Assembly (NCBI GenBank): GCA_016292775.1
Contig: JAEDFN010000012.1
Span: forward strand, 1 to 39,338
DNA: 39,338 bases
DNA from: Paludibacteraceae bacterium
Lineage (GTDB): Bacteria > Bacteroidota > Bacteroidia > Bacteroidales > Paludibacteraceae
Direction of reading: 5' to 3'
This document shows positions 24,997 through 32,981 of the stretch, in pieces. The notes below the pieces were generated by a model, which did not search any database, had not been told where the DNA came from, and saw only the letters and a program-made list of their open reading frames with translations. The position numbers and the translations under genes were made by a program. Every line of letters begins with the position of its first letter. Position 1 is the stretch's first letter.

Positions 24997-25629
24997 ATGG
25001 AACTTAGTGTATATAATATCAAAGGAGAAGACACCGGAAGAAAAGTTGCATTAAACGATTCTATTTTCGGTATTGAGCCAAATGATCACGCAATTTATTT
25101 AGACGTTAAACAATATTTGGCTAACCAACGTCAAGGTACTCACAAATCTAAAGAACGCTCCGAAATTTCCGGTTCTACCAAAAAACTCGGTCGTCAAAAA
25201 GGTGGTGGCGGCGCTCGTCGCGGTGATATCAACTCACCTGTACTCGTAGGTGGTGCTCGCGTTTTCGGTCCTAGACCTCGCGACTATGAATTCAAATTGA
25301 ATAAAAAACTAAAACGTCTCGCTCGTAAATCTGCTTTATCTTATAAAGCAAATAATAGTGAGATTGTGGTTGTTGATAATATCAACTTTGAATCACCAAA
25401 AACTAAAAATTTCGTACAAATGGTTAATAGTCTTAAAATTGGCGACAAAAAAGTGTTGGTTGTTCTTCCGGAAAACAACAATTCCGTATATTTGTCAGCT
25501 AGAAATATAAGACGTGCAAATATTATAACCGTTTCAGAGTTAAATACTTATTCAATCCTTAACTGCAACGCTCTCCTCATTCCTGAGGCTTCACTTGCAG
25601 CTATCGATGCTCATTTTAATATTGATTAA
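24997..25629 (+). CDS. rplD: 50S ribosomal protein L4
   Basis: 210 residues. The loop QKGGGGARRGDINSPVLVGG corresponds to the L4 extension lining the exit tunnel. GPRPRDYEFKLNKKLKRLA follows as usual. In Escherichia coli L4 autoregulates the S10 operon; a target here is not established, though structured gaps lie upstream. An AGGAGG overlapping its stop codon serves the next gene. Confidence 0.96.
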   Translation: MELSVYNIKGEDTGRKVALNDSIFGIEPNDHAIYLDVKQYLANQRQGTHKSKERSEISGSTKKLGRQKGGGGARRGDINSPVLVGGARVFGPRPRDYEFKLNKKLKRLARKSALSYKANNSEIVVVDNINFESPKTKNFVQMVNSLKIGDKKVLVVLPENNNSVYLSARNIRRANIITVSELNTYSILNCNALLIPEASLAAIDAHFNID

Positions 25630-25634
25630 GGAGG
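25629..25634 (+). promoter_or_regulatory. Full Shine-Dalgarno sequence of rplW
   Basis: AGGAGG lies exactly 6 bases before the rplW ATG and overlaps the last base of rplD. Nearly all other genes in the cluster have no Shine-Dalgarno sequence, as expected in Bacteroidota. Confidence 0.8.
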
Positions 25635-25640
25635 TACACT

Positions 25641-25931
25641 ATGGCAATTATAATTAAACCAATCGTAACTGAGAAAATGACTCAGATCAGCGAGAAATTC
25701 AATCGCGTATGCTTTAGAGTATCCGGCTCTGCAAATAAACTCGAAATTAAGAAAGCCGTTGAGGATTTCTATAACGTTACCGTTGTTAAAGTTAATACTT
25801 CTAACTATCACGGTAAAAAGAAAAGTCGCTACACAAAAAGCGGCCTTATAAATGGTATGACAGCTTCTTACAAAAAAGCTATCGTTACCCTTAAAGATGG
25901 AGATAAAATAGATTTTTATAGCAACATTTAA
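25641..25931 (+). CDS. rplW: 50S ribosomal protein L23
   Basis: 96 residues, typical for uL23. IIIKPIVTEKMTQISEKFN, the VRVSG-like strand and VKKVNT-like NVTVVKVNT are the expected segments. L23 sits at the tunnel exit and docks trigger factor and SRP. It has one of only two perfect AGGAGG ribosome-binding sites in the cluster. Confidence 0.95.
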   Translation: MAIIIKPIVTEKMTQISEKFNRVCFRVSGSANKLEIKKAVEDFYNVTVVKVNTSNYHGKKKSRYTKSGLINGMTASYKKAIVTLKDGDKIDFYSNI

Positions 25932-25940
25932 TATTAAATA

Positions 25941-26768
25941 ATGGCTGTACGTAAACTTAACCCCACAACACCGGGGCAGAGACATAAAATTATTGGAGTT
26001 TTCGACACAATTACTGCGACTACTCCAGAAAAATCTCTTGTAGTCGGATACCGTAAATCCGGCGGTCGTAATAACCTTGGTAAAATGACTATGCGCTATA
26101 TTGGTGGCGGTCACAAGAGAAATTATAGAGTAATTGATTTCAAACGTAGCAGAAAAAACAACATCCCTGCAGTAGTTAAGTCTATCGAGTACGATCCTAA
26201 CCGTTCCGCTCGTATAGCTCTTCTCTATTATGTGGATGGAGAAAAAAGCTACATTCTTGCTCCTAATGGATTGCAAGTAGGTCAGACTGTTCTCTCAGGA
26301 GATAACGTAGCCCCTGAAGTTGGTAACTCTCTCCCTTTGGAAAATATACCTCTCGGTACTATCGTGCATAACATCGAACTCCGTCCGGGTCAAGGTGCCG
26401 TGCTCGTTCGCTCCGCTGGTACATTTGCTCAAATTACTTCTCGTGAAGATAAGTATGTTATCATTAAACTCCCTTCAGGCGAAACTCGTAAAGTGCTCGG
26501 TACTTGCCGCGCTACCGTTGGTACCGTTGGTAACGCCGACCATGCCCTCGAAAAATCAGGTAAAGCAGGTCGTACTCGTTGGTTGGGTCGTCGTCCTCGC
26601 GTTCGTGGCGTCGCTATGAACCCTGTTGACCACCCAATGGGCGGTGGTGAAGGTCGCCAATCCGGTGGACACCCACGTTCTCGTAAAGGTTTATTGGCTA
26701 AGGGTAAGAAAACTCGTCACCCTAAAAAACAAACTAGCCAATTTATAATTGAAAGAAGAAAAAAATAA
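25941..26768 (+). CDS. rplB: 50S ribosomal protein L2
   Basis: 275 residues, normal for uL2, needed for subunit association and peptidyl-transferase activity. Conserved segments include RNNLGKMTMRYIGGGHKRNY and GVAMNPVDHPMGGGEGR. In Escherichia coli the latter reads NPVDHPHGGGEG; the first His (His229 there) is kept and the second is Met, which I recall as usual in this phylum. It is followed 25 bases later by rpsS. Confidence 0.97.
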   Translation: MAVRKLNPTTPGQRHKIIGVFDTITATTPEKSLVVGYRKSGGRNNLGKMTMRYIGGGHKRNYRVIDFKRSRKNNIPAVVKSIEYDPNRSARIALLYYVDGEKSYILAPNGLQVGQTVLSGDNVAPEVGNSLPLENIPLGTIVHNIELRPGQGAVLVRSAGTFAQITSREDKYVIIKLPSGETRKVLGTCRATVGTVGNADHALEKSGKAGRTRWLGRRPRVRGVAMNPVDHPMGGGEGRQSGGHPRSRKGLLAKGKKTRHPKKQTSQFIIERRKK

Positions 26769-26793
26769 TAACCTAAAAAGAACAGTTTAAATT

Positions 26794-27060
26794 ATGAGTC
26801 GTTCATTAAAAAAAGGACCTTACATCAACCTGAAACTCGAGAAAAAAGTTCTCGATATGAATGAATCTGGTAAAAAAGTTGTAGTTAAAACTTGGGCCCG
26901 CGCCTCTATGATTTCACCAGACTTTGTAGGTCATACTATTGCAGTTCACAACGGTAACAAATTTATCCCTGTTTACATCACCGAAAATATGGTCGGTCAT
27001 AAACTCGGAGAATTCTCACCAACACGTACTTTCCGTGGTCATGGCGGTAAGAAAAAATAA
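26794..27060 (+). CDS. rpsS: 30S ribosomal protein S19
   Basis: 88 residues. MSRSLKKGPYI, the TWARASMISPDFVGHTIAVH region and GHKLGEFSPTRTFRGHGGKKK identify uS19, which lies in the 30S head next to S13. A 49-base AT-rich gap precedes rplV. Confidence 0.97.
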   Translation: MSRSLKKGPYINLKLEKKVLDMNESGKKVVVKTWARASMISPDFVGHTIAVHNGNKFIPVYITENMVGHKLGEFSPTRTFRGHGGKKK

Positions 27061-27109
27061 TTAATACCGTTTTTTATTATTGTGTAAATTATAAAATTTG
27101 AAATATCAA

Positions 27110-27538
27110 ATGGGTGCAAGAAAGAAAAATTCAGCCGATATAAGAAAAGAAAGCTTGAAAACCCAGTACTTCGCTAAACTGAATAACGTGCCTACCTCAC
27201 CTCGCAAAATGCGCCTCGTGGCTGATATGATTCGCGGTATGGAAGTTAATAAGGCCCTCAGTACGCTTAGATACTCTAAAAAAGAAGCTTCTGATAAAGT
27301 GGAGAAATTACTCCGCTCAGCTATCTCTAACTGGGAACAAAAAACCGGAGATAAAGCTGAAAACCAAACTTTATATGTAACTAATATTTACGTGGATGCT
27401 GCCTCTATGCTCAAAAGACTACGTACCGCTCCTCAAGGTCGTGGATACAGAATCCGCAAACGCTCTAACCACGTAACTATTTTCGTTGATACTTTAAATA
27501 ACCAAAATAAGACTAACCAAGATGGGACAGAAAACTAA
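27110..27538 (+). CDS. rplV: 50S ribosomal protein L22
   Basis: 142 residues from the ATG at 27110; an in-frame TTG four codons earlier is less likely. NVPTSPRKMRLVADMIRGM and the C-terminal hairpin RLRTAPQGRGYRIRKRSNHV identify uL22, whose loop lines the exit tunnel. It is longer than the 110 residues of Escherichia coli L22 at both ends. The last 17 bases overlap the start of rpsC in another frame, suggesting coupled translation. Confidence 0.95.
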   Translation: MGARKKNSADIRKESLKTQYFAKLNNVPTSPRKMRLVADMIRGMEVNKALSTLRYSKKEASDKVEKLLRSAISNWEQKTGDKAENQTLYVTNIYVDAASMLKRLRTAPQGRGYRIRKRSNHVTIFVDTLNNQNKTNQDGTEN

Positions 27539-28241
27539 TCCTATTAGCAACCGCCTCGGCATTATACGCGGTTGGGATTCTAACTGGTATGGCGGAGACA
27601 ATTACGGCGATACTTTACTCGAAGATTACAAAATTCGTAAATACCTTAATGCCCGTCTTGCAAAAACCAGTCTATCTAGAATCGTTATTGAACGTACATT
27701 AAAACTTGTTACTATTACTGTCTGTACTTCTCGCCCCGGTATGATTATCGGAAAGAATGGACAAGAGGTTGATAAGTTAAAAGAAGAATTGAAGAAAATC
27801 ACTAAAAAAGATGTCCAAATTAACATCTTCGAAGTGAAACATCCCGACCTTGACGCCGTTATCGTTGCTAATAACATAGCACGTCAAGTTGAAGGCAAAA
27901 TCGCTTACCGTCGCGCTGTCAAAATGGCTATCGCTTCCGCTATGAGAATGGGTGCTGAAGGTATTAAAGTTCTCGTTTCCGGCCGCCTTAACGGCGCCGA
28001 AATGGCCCGCTCTGAAATGTATAAAGAAGGTCGTACACCTCTTCATACTTATCGCGCTGACATCGATTATTGCCACGCTGAAGCCCTTACTAAAGTAGGT
28101 ATCATCGGTATCAAAGTCTGGATCTGCCGCGGAGAAGTTTATGGTAAAAGAGACCTCGCTCCTCAATTTACCGCTCCTAAAGAAAACAACCGCCCTAACA
28201 GCGACCGTCGCGGTAGAAACTTCAAACGTAATAAAAAATAA
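27522..28241 (+). CDS. rpsC: 30S ribosomal protein S3
   Basis: 239 residues. MGQKTNPISNRLGIIRGWDS is the standard start. The KH domain shows SRPGMIIGKNGQEVDKLKEE. The C-terminal domain has MGAEGIKVLVSGRLNGAEMA and GIKVWICRGEVYGK. S3 is part of the mRNA entry helicase. Its start lies inside rplV. Confidence 0.97.
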   Translation: MGQKTNPISNRLGIIRGWDSNWYGGDNYGDTLLEDYKIRKYLNARLAKTSLSRIVIERTLKLVTITVCTSRPGMIIGKNGQEVDKLKEELKKITKKDVQINIFEVKHPDLDAVIVANNIARQVEGKIAYRRAVKMAIASAMRMGAEGIKVLVSGRLNGAEMARSEMYKEGRTPLHTYRADIDYCHAEALTKVGIIGIKVWICRGEVYGKRDLAPQFTAPKENNRPNSDRRGRNFKRNKK

Positions 28242-28269
28242 CTAGTAAAGAATTTGAATTTATCAGATT

Positions 28270-28701
28270 ATGTTACAACCTAAAAAGACTAAATTTAGAA
28301 GACAGCAAAAAGGGCGTATGAAAGGTTTCGCCCAACGCGGTAACCAACTGGCATTCGGTTCTTTCGGTATCAAATCTCTTGAATCTAAGTGGATTACAGG
28401 CCGTCAAATCGAAGCTGCCCGTGTAGCTGTAACTCGTTATATGCAACGTCAAGGTCAAATCTGGATCCGTATTTTCCCGGATAAACCTATTACTAAAAAA
28501 CCTGCCGAAGTCCGTATGGGTAAAGGTAAAGGTTCTCCCGAAGGTTTCGTTGCTCCTGTTACCCCGGGAAGAATGATTATTGAAGTCGAAGGCGTGCCTT
28601 TCGATGTAGCTAAAGAAGCTCTTCGTCTCGCTGCCCAAAAACTCCCTGTTACTACTAAATTCGTCGTTCGTCGCGACTATGATGAATCCCTTAATGTGTA
28701 A
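28270..28701 (+). CDS. rplP: 50S ribosomal protein L16
   Basis: 143 residues. MLQPKKTKFRRQQKGRMKG, FGIKSLESKWITGRQIEAAR and VRMGKGKGSPEGFVAPV identify uL16, which contacts tRNA in the A site. Its TAA overlaps the ATG of rpmC by one base (TAATG), an arrangement for termination-reinitiation. Confidence 0.97.
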   Translation: MLQPKKTKFRRQQKGRMKGFAQRGNQLAFGSFGIKSLESKWITGRQIEAARVAVTRYMQRQGQIWIRIFPDKPITKKPAEVRMGKGKGSPEGFVAPVTPGRMIIEVEGVPFDVAKEALRLAAQKLPVTTKFVVRRDYDESLNV

Positions 28702-28901
28702 TGGTTATGAAAGCTAAAGAAATTAAAGAACTCACTACTAACGAGCTCGTGGAAAGATTGGCTGAAGAACGCCTTAACTTAAACAGATTAGTGCTTAACC
28801 ACGCAATCGCTCCACTCGAGAACCCTTCTCTTATTAGAGAAACTCGCCGTACTATTGCACGTATGGAAACTATTTTAACTCAACGTAATAACCAACAATA
28901 A
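28701..28901 (+). CDS. rpmC: 50S ribosomal protein L29
   Basis: 66 residues from the ATG at 28701, which overlaps the rplP stop. A start at 28707 (MKAKEIKELTTNELVERL, 64 residues) fits the family start slightly better and cannot be excluded. The helical pair with LVLNHAIAPLENPSLIRETR and RTIARMETIL is characteristic of uL29, near the tunnel exit. Confidence 0.94.
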   Translation: MVMKAKEIKELTTNELVERLAEERLNLNRLVLNHAIAPLENPSLIRETRRTIARMETILTQRNNQQ

Positions 28902-28913
28902 TCATTTATCCTG

Positions 28914-29171
28914 ATGGAAACAAGAAATTTTAGAAAAGAACGTATTGGTGTTGTTTCTAGCAATAAAATGGATAAATCCATTACTGTTGCAGTTAAATGG
29001 AAAGAAAAACACCCTATGTATGGTAAATTCGTTAACAAAACGAAGAAATTCCATGTACACGACGAGAAAAACGAATGCAATATCGGTGATACCGTTCGCA
29101 TTATGGAAACTCGCCCTTTAAGCAAAACTAAAAGATGGAGATTAGTAGAAATCATCGAAAGAGCTAAGTAA
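28914..29171 (+). CDS. rpsQ: 30S ribosomal protein S17
   Basis: 85 residues, normal for uS17. RIGVVSSNKMDKSITVAV and KFHVHDEKNECNIGDTVRI are conserved; the C-terminus TRPLSKTKRWRLVEI is typical. It is a primary binder of the 16S rRNA 5' domain. rplN starts 2 bases after its stop. Confidence 0.97.
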   Translation: METRNFRKERIGVVSSNKMDKSITVAVKWKEKHPMYGKFVNKTKKFHVHDEKNECNIGDTVRIMETRPLSKTKRWRLVEIIERAK

Positions 29172-29173
29172 TT

Positions 29174-29539
29174 ATGATACAACAAGAATCTAGATTAAAA
29201 GTCGCAGATAACTCCGGCGCTAAAGAAGTTCTCTGCATCCGCGTTCTCGGTGGTACCGGTAAACGCTATGCCACCGTCGGTGACATTATTGTCGTAGCTG
29301 TTAAAACTGCTCTCCCTTCTGGCGAAGTTAAAAAAGGCGCCGTTTCTAAAGCCGTTATCGTTCGTACTAAAAAAGAAATCCGCCGCGCTGACGGTTCTTA
29401 TATCCGCTTCGATGATAACGCTTGCGTTCTCCTTAACAACGCCGGCGAAATCCGTGGTAGCCGTATCTTCGGCCCCGTTGCTCGCGAATTAAGAGCTACT
29501 AATATGAAAATTATTTCACTCGCACCTGAGGTGCTCTAA
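29174..29539 (+). CDS. rplN: 50S ribosomal protein L14
   Basis: 121 residues. MIQQESRLKVADNSGAKEVL, then VKKGAVSKAVIVRTKKE-like KKGAVSKAVIVRTKKE and the end SLAPEVL identify uL14, which forms intersubunit bridges with L19. Spacing to rplX is 17 bases. Confidence 0.97.
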   Translation: MIQQESRLKVADNSGAKEVLCIRVLGGTGKRYATVGDIIVVAVKTALPSGEVKKGAVSKAVIVRTKKEIRRADGSYIRFDDNACVLLNNAGEIRGSRIFGPVARELRATNMKIISLAPEVL

Positions 29540-29556
29540 TTCTAATCCGTATAGCA

Positions 29557-29877
29557 ATGAGTAAATTACACATAAAAAAAGGTGACTTGGTTCAAGTTAT
29601 TGCCGGCGACGACAAAAATGCACAAGGCCGTGTTATTAAAGTCCTCGTCGATAAAAATCGTGCCATTGTCGAAGGCGTTAATATGGTTTCTAAATCTGTG
29701 AAACCTAATGCTAAAAATCCACAAGGTGGAATCGTGAAACAAGAAGCTCCTATCCATATCTCTAACCTTAATGTTGTCGACCCTAAATCAGGTAAAGCTA
29801 CTCGTATAGGTCGTAGACTTAATGATAAAGGTAAATTAGTACGCTTCGCTAAAAAATCAGGGGAGGAAATTAAATAA
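29557..29877 (+). CDS. rplX: 50S ribosomal protein L24
   Basis: 106 residues, normal for uL24. The KOW motif is seen in IKKGDLVQVIAGDDKNAQGR, and NPQGGIVKQEAPIHISNLNV follows. L24 initiates 50S assembly. Its TAA overlaps the rplE ATG by one base. GGAGG within its last codons lies 10 bases before the rplE start and could act as a ribosome-binding site. Confidence 0.96.
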   Translation: MSKLHIKKGDLVQVIAGDDKNAQGRVIKVLVDKNRAIVEGVNMVSKSVKPNAKNPQGGIVKQEAPIHISNLNVVDPKSGKATRIGRRLNDKGKLVRFAKKSGEEIK

Positions 29878-30422
29878 TGAATACTTTAAACCTTAAAAAA
29901 GACTACCAAGAGCGCATTATCCCTGCTCTTACTAAAGAATTCGGTTATACTACCATTATGCAGGTTCCTCGCCTCGAGAAAATCGTGCTCAACCAAGGTC
30001 TCGGCATCGCCGTAGCAGATAAAAAAATTATCGATACTGCTATCAACGAAATGACCGCTATTACAGGCCAAAAAGCAGTTCAAACTCTCTCTAAAAAAGA
30101 TATCTCTAACTTCAAACTTCGTAAAAAAATGCCTGTTGGCGTTAGAGTTACTCTTAGAGACAAGAAAATGTATGAGTTCCTCGAAAGACTCGTTAGAGTT
30201 GCCCTCCCTCGTATCCGCGACTTCAAAGGTATCGAAGGTAAACTCGACGGCCGTGGTAACTATACTTTAGGTATCACTGAACAAATCATTTTCCCTGAAA
30301 TTAACATCGATAGCATCAGCAAAATCTTGGGTATGAACATCACTTTCGTTACTTCTGCCCGCACTGATGAAGAAGGTTATGCACTCTTACGTGAATTTGG
30401 TTTACCATTTAAGAAAAACTAA
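29877..30422 (+). CDS. rplE: 50S ribosomal protein L5
   Basis: 181 residues. VPRLEKIVLNQGLGIAVADK, FKLRKKMPVGVRVTLR and the RDFKGIEGKLDGRGNYTLGI region identify uL5, which binds 5S rRNA. In Escherichia coli S8 represses the spc operon near this start; here the large gap is instead just before rpsH. It is coupled to rplX through TAATG. Confidence 0.97.
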   Translation: MNTLNLKKDYQERIIPALTKEFGYTTIMQVPRLEKIVLNQGLGIAVADKKIIDTAINEMTAITGQKAVQTLSKKDISNFKLRKKMPVGVRVTLRDKKMYEFLERLVRVALPRIRDFKGIEGKLDGRGNYTLGITEQIIFPEINIDSISKILGMNITFVTSARTDEEGYALLREFGLPFKKN

Positions 30423-30436
30423 TTAATTCGTATCTC

Positions 30437-30706
30437 ATGGCAAAAGAATCAATGAAAGCCCGCGAGGTGAAACGCGCTAAATTAGTCGCTAAATATGCCG
30501 CTAAACGCGAAAAATTATTAAAAGAAGGCGACTATGAAGGCTTGCAATCTCTTCCTAAAAACGCTTGCTACGTTAGATTGCACAACCGCTGCAAAATCAC
30601 CGGACGTCCTAAAGGCTATATGCGTCAATTCGGTATCTCTCGTATCCAATTCCGCGAAATGGCCGCTGCCGGACTCATACCGGGCGTGAAAAAAGCTAGT
30701 TGGTAA
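30437..30706 (+). CDS. rpsN: 30S ribosomal protein S14, zinc-free type
   Basis: 89 residues. It has the longer form without the CxxC...CxxC zinc ribbon; LPKNACYVRLHNRCKITGRP carries two separate Cys only. The C-terminus GISRIQFREMAAAGLIPGVK is highly conserved. S14 helps assemble the 30S head. It is followed by the largest gap in the ribosomal cluster (209 bases). Confidence 0.97.
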   Translation: MAKESMKAREVKRAKLVAKYAAKREKLLKEGDYEGLQSLPKNACYVRLHNRCKITGRPKGYMRQFGISRIQFREMAAAGLIPGVKKASW

Positions 30707-30915
30707 TATTCTCAATATAGTCTCGCATGTATTCTATTTTACGTGCGAGACATTATGTTGACTTATTATATCATTCTTCGAGGCTCCGCCTCTTTCTCTT
30801 TCAAGTCTCCCCCATATTACCACAACCAAGTGGTAAACCGGAGGCAGATACTAAATCAGAAACTTTTTAACTAAATATTGTCTCGGATCTCGAGATTAAT
30901 TTAAATTATTTTTTT
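30707..30915 (+). promoter_or_regulatory. Structured 209-base region between rpsN and rpsH
   Basis: Several helices are visible. GTCTCGCA (30720-30727) pairs with TGCGAGAC (30744-30751). GAGGC/GCCTC is at 30780-30792. TTACCAC/GTGGTAA is at 30817-30836, flanked by CTCC and GGAG. TCTCG/CGAGA is at 30881-30895. The first and last helices share sequence, so GTCTCG at 30880-30885 could instead pair with CGAGAC at 30746-30751, giving mutually exclusive folds. It could be a regulatory leader for rpsH and the genes after it, or a dispersed repeat inserted in the operon. A 39-codon frame inside (from 30755) has no known likeness. Confidence 0.55.
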
Positions 30916-31311
30916 ATGACTGATCCAATAGCAGATTATCTAACCAGATTGAGGAACGCTATCAACGCTAACCATCGCGTTGTCGAAGTTCCTGCTTCTA
31001 ATCTCAAAAAGGAAATCACTAAAGTACTTTTTGAAAAAGGCTACATCCTTAATTATAAGTTTGTAGACGAGGGTCCTCAAGGTTCTATCAAAATCGCCTT
31101 GAAATACGACCCGGATAGCAAAGTTAATGCTATCAAGAAACTTGTAAGAGTTTCTACCCCAGGTTTACGTAAATACACCGGCTACAAAGAAATGCCTCGC
31201 GTTCTTAACGGTCTCGGTATCGCTATCCTTTCTACTTCTAAAGGTGTGATGACTGATAAAGAAGCTAAACGCGAAAAAGTTGGCGGTGAAGTTTTGTGTT
31301 ACATCTATTAA
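30916..31311 (+). CDS. rpsH: 30S ribosomal protein S8
   Basis: 131 residues. MTDPIADYLTRLRNAINANH at the start and the C-terminal ISTSKGVMTDKEAK-like segment (LSTSKGVMTDKEAKREKVGG) identify uS8, a primary 16S rRNA central-domain binder. In Escherichia coli S8 is the spc-operon repressor, which makes the structured 209 bases before this gene notable. rplF starts 13 bases later behind a perfect AGGAGG. Confidence 0.96.
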   Translation: MTDPIADYLTRLRNAINANHRVVEVPASNLKKEITKVLFEKGYILNYKFVDEGPQGSIKIALKYDPDSKVNAIKKLVRVSTPGLRKYTGYKEMPRVLNGLGIAILSTSKGVMTDKEAKREKVGGEVLCYIY

Positions 31312-31312
31312 T

Positions 31313-31318
31313 AGGAGG
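31313..31318 (+). promoter_or_regulatory. Full Shine-Dalgarno sequence of rplF
   Basis: AGGAGG lies exactly 6 bases before the ATG at 31325 and directly after the rpsH stop. It settles the rplF start against the upstream in-frame ATG at 31280, which lies inside rpsH. Confidence 0.82.
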
Positions 31319-31324
31319 TCGAAA

Positions 31325-31876
31325 ATGTCTAGAATTGGAAAATTACCTGTGCATATCCCTGCAGGTGTAACAGTTGCCGTTAACAACAATGTCGTTACAG
31401 TTAAAGGCCCTAAAGGTGAACTTAAACAAGAAATTAATCCTAATATTACAGTAACTGTTGATGGCAATATTTGCCACGTTACCCGCCCTAACGACGAACG
31501 CGAAAACAGAGCCATGCACGGCTTGTATCGCGCCCTTATCCACAATATGGTTGTAGGCGTCTCTGAAGGTTACAAAAAAACTCTCGAACTCGTTGGTGTT
31601 GGTTTCCGCGCTTCAAGTAATGGTCAAGTGCTCGAACTATCCCTCGGTTATACTCACGCAATTTACTTAGGCCTCGCCCCTGAAGTGAAAGTTCAAACAG
31701 TTTCAGAACGTAACCAAAACCCTCTTATTATCCTCGAAAGCTGCGATAAACAACTCCTTGGTCAAGTGTGCGCTAAATTACGCTCATTCCGTAAACCGGA
31801 ACCTTATAAAGGTAAAGGTGTTAAATTCCAAGGCGAAGTTCTCCGTCGTAAAGCAGGTAAAACAGCTGGTAAATAA
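31325..31876 (+). CDS. rplF: 50S ribosomal protein L6
   Basis: 183 residues from the ATG at 31325, preceded by AGGAGG. MSRIGKLPVHIPAGVTVAV is the normal start. GVSEGYKKTLELVGVGFRAS and the C-terminal RKPEPYKGKGVKFQGE identify uL6, near the factor-binding site. It is the second gene of the cluster with a full Shine-Dalgarno sequence. Confidence 0.97.
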   Translation: MSRIGKLPVHIPAGVTVAVNNNVVTVKGPKGELKQEINPNITVTVDGNICHVTRPNDERENRAMHGLYRALIHNMVVGVSEGYKKTLELVGVGFRASSNGQVLELSLGYTHAIYLGLAPEVKVQTVSERNQNPLIILESCDKQLLGQVCAKLRSFRKPEPYKGKGVKFQGEVLRRKAGKTAGK

Positions 31877-31898
31877 CATACGTAAATTCCTGAATATT

Positions 31899-32243
31899 AT
31901 GATTCGAAAAATAGAAAGAAGACTCAAAATAAAAGCGCATATCCGTCATAAAGTTTCGGGTACTGCCGAAAAACCAAGATTGACCGTTTTCCGTAGCAAC
32001 GCTCAAATTTATTGCCAACTTATCGATGATGTTGCCGGAAAAACTCTCGCTTCTGCTTCTTCTCTCGGTATAAACGAGAAAATAACTAAATCTGAAAAAG
32101 CAGCTAAGGTTGGTCAAATGATCGCTCAAAAAGCTCAAGAAGCCGGTATCGTTACCGTCGTTTTCGACCGTAATGGTTTCCTCTTCCACGGACGTGTTAA
32201 ACAATTGGCTGATGCGGCTAGAAACGCAGGCCTCAAATTCTAA
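31899..32243 (+). CDS. rplR: 50S ribosomal protein L18
   Basis: 114 residues from the ATG at 31899; the frame stays open into rplF, but MIRKIERRLKIKAHIRHKVS is the expected start region. AEKPRLTVFRSNAQIYCQLI and the C-terminal FDRNGFLFHGRVKQLADAAR identify uL18, which binds 5S rRNA together with L5. rpsE begins 6 bases after its stop. Confidence 0.96.
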   Translation: MIRKIERRLKIKAHIRHKVSGTAEKPRLTVFRSNAQIYCQLIDDVAGKTLASASSLGINEKITKSEKAAKVGQMIAQKAQEAGIVTVVFDRNGFLFHGRVKQLADAARNAGLKF

Positions 32244-32249
32244 TATACT

Positions 32250-32768
32250 ATGGCAGAAATTAAAAATAGAGTTAAATCAACTAACGATGTAGAACTGGTT
32301 GACCGCCTTGTTGCTGTTAACCGTGTTACCAAAGTTACTAAGGGTGGTCGCGCTTTCAGCTTCGCTGCTATAGTTGTTGTTGGTAACGGTAAAGGTCTTG
32401 TCGGTTGGGGCCTCGGTAAAGCAGGTGAAGTATCTGCTGCTATCGCCAAAGGCGCCGAAGCCGCTAAGAAAAACCTTATATCTGTACCTGTTCATAAAGG
32501 TACTATCCCTCACGAACAAATTGCTGCTTTCGGAGGCTCTAAAGTATTTATCCACCCTGCTGCTCAAGGTACCGGTGTTAAAGCCGGTGGTGCTATGCGT
32601 GCCGTACTCGAAAGCGTGGGTATAACTGACGTGCTCGCTAAATCTAAAGGCTCTTCTAACCCTCACAACCTCGTGAAGGCTACTTTCGCCGCCCTTAGCG
32701 AACTCCGCGACCCTAAAACTATCGCTAACATTCGTCAAGTAAGTCTGGATAAAGTTTTTAACGGTTAA
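32250..32768 (+). CDS. rpsE: 30S ribosomal protein S5
   Basis: 172 residues. The double-stranded RNA-binding region shows VNRVTKVTKGGRAFSFAAIV and GNGKGLVGWGLGKAGEV. The C-terminal domain has GGAMRAVLESVGITDVLAKS and NPHNLVKATFAAL. uS5 lies at the mRNA entrance and affects accuracy. Confidence 0.97.
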   Translation: MAEIKNRVKSTNDVELVDRLVAVNRVTKVTKGGRAFSFAAIVVVGNGKGLVGWGLGKAGEVSAAIAKGAEAAKKNLISVPVHKGTIPHEQIAAFGGSKVFIHPAAQGTGVKAGGAMRAVLESVGITDVLAKSKGSSNPHNLVKATFAALSELRDPKTIANIRQVSLDKVFNG

Positions 32769-32781
32769 ATCTTTTGTTATT

Positions 32782-32958
32782 ATGGCTACTATTAAAATAC
32801 AACAAGTTAAAAGTAGAATCAAATGTCCTAAAACTCAAAAACTTACTCTCGACGCTCTCGGCTTACACAAAATGAACGCAGTGGTTGAACACGAACAAAC
32901 TCCTGCTATCATGGGAATGATTGAGAAAGTTAAACATTTGATTAAAATTATCGAGTAA
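32782..32958 (+). CDS. rpmD: 50S ribosomal protein L30
   Basis: 58 residues, translated directly from the sequence: it begins MATIKIQQVKSRIKCPKTQK and ends IKIIE. LDALGLHKMN and VEHEQTPAIMGMIEKVKHLI are typical of the short bacterial uL30. It fits its usual place between rpsE and rplO, with gaps of 13 and 23 bases. Confidence 0.95.
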   Translation: MATIKIQQVKSRIKCPKTQKLTLDALGLHKMNAVVEHEQTPAIMGMIEKVKHLIKIIE

Positions 32959-32981
32959 TTATCATAAATTGTAATGTTATT

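Noticed and set aside
25626..26276. 216-codon antisense frame opposite rplW-rplB
   Set aside because: It covers two certain ribosomal genes and has no family likeness.
27098..27109. TTG start for L22 four codons upstream
   Set aside because: The ATG at 27110 is a normal start, and the extra residues KYQ have no family support.
30755..30874. 39-codon frame between rpsN and rpsH
   Set aside because: It has no ribosome-binding site and no recognisable likeness, and it overlaps RNA helices; better explained as structured or repeat DNA.
31280..31324. Upstream ATG for L6
   Set aside because: It lies inside rpsH, and the AGGAGG points to 31325.
31758..31898. Upstream start for L18
   Set aside because: This part overlaps rplF in another frame and has no L18 similarity.
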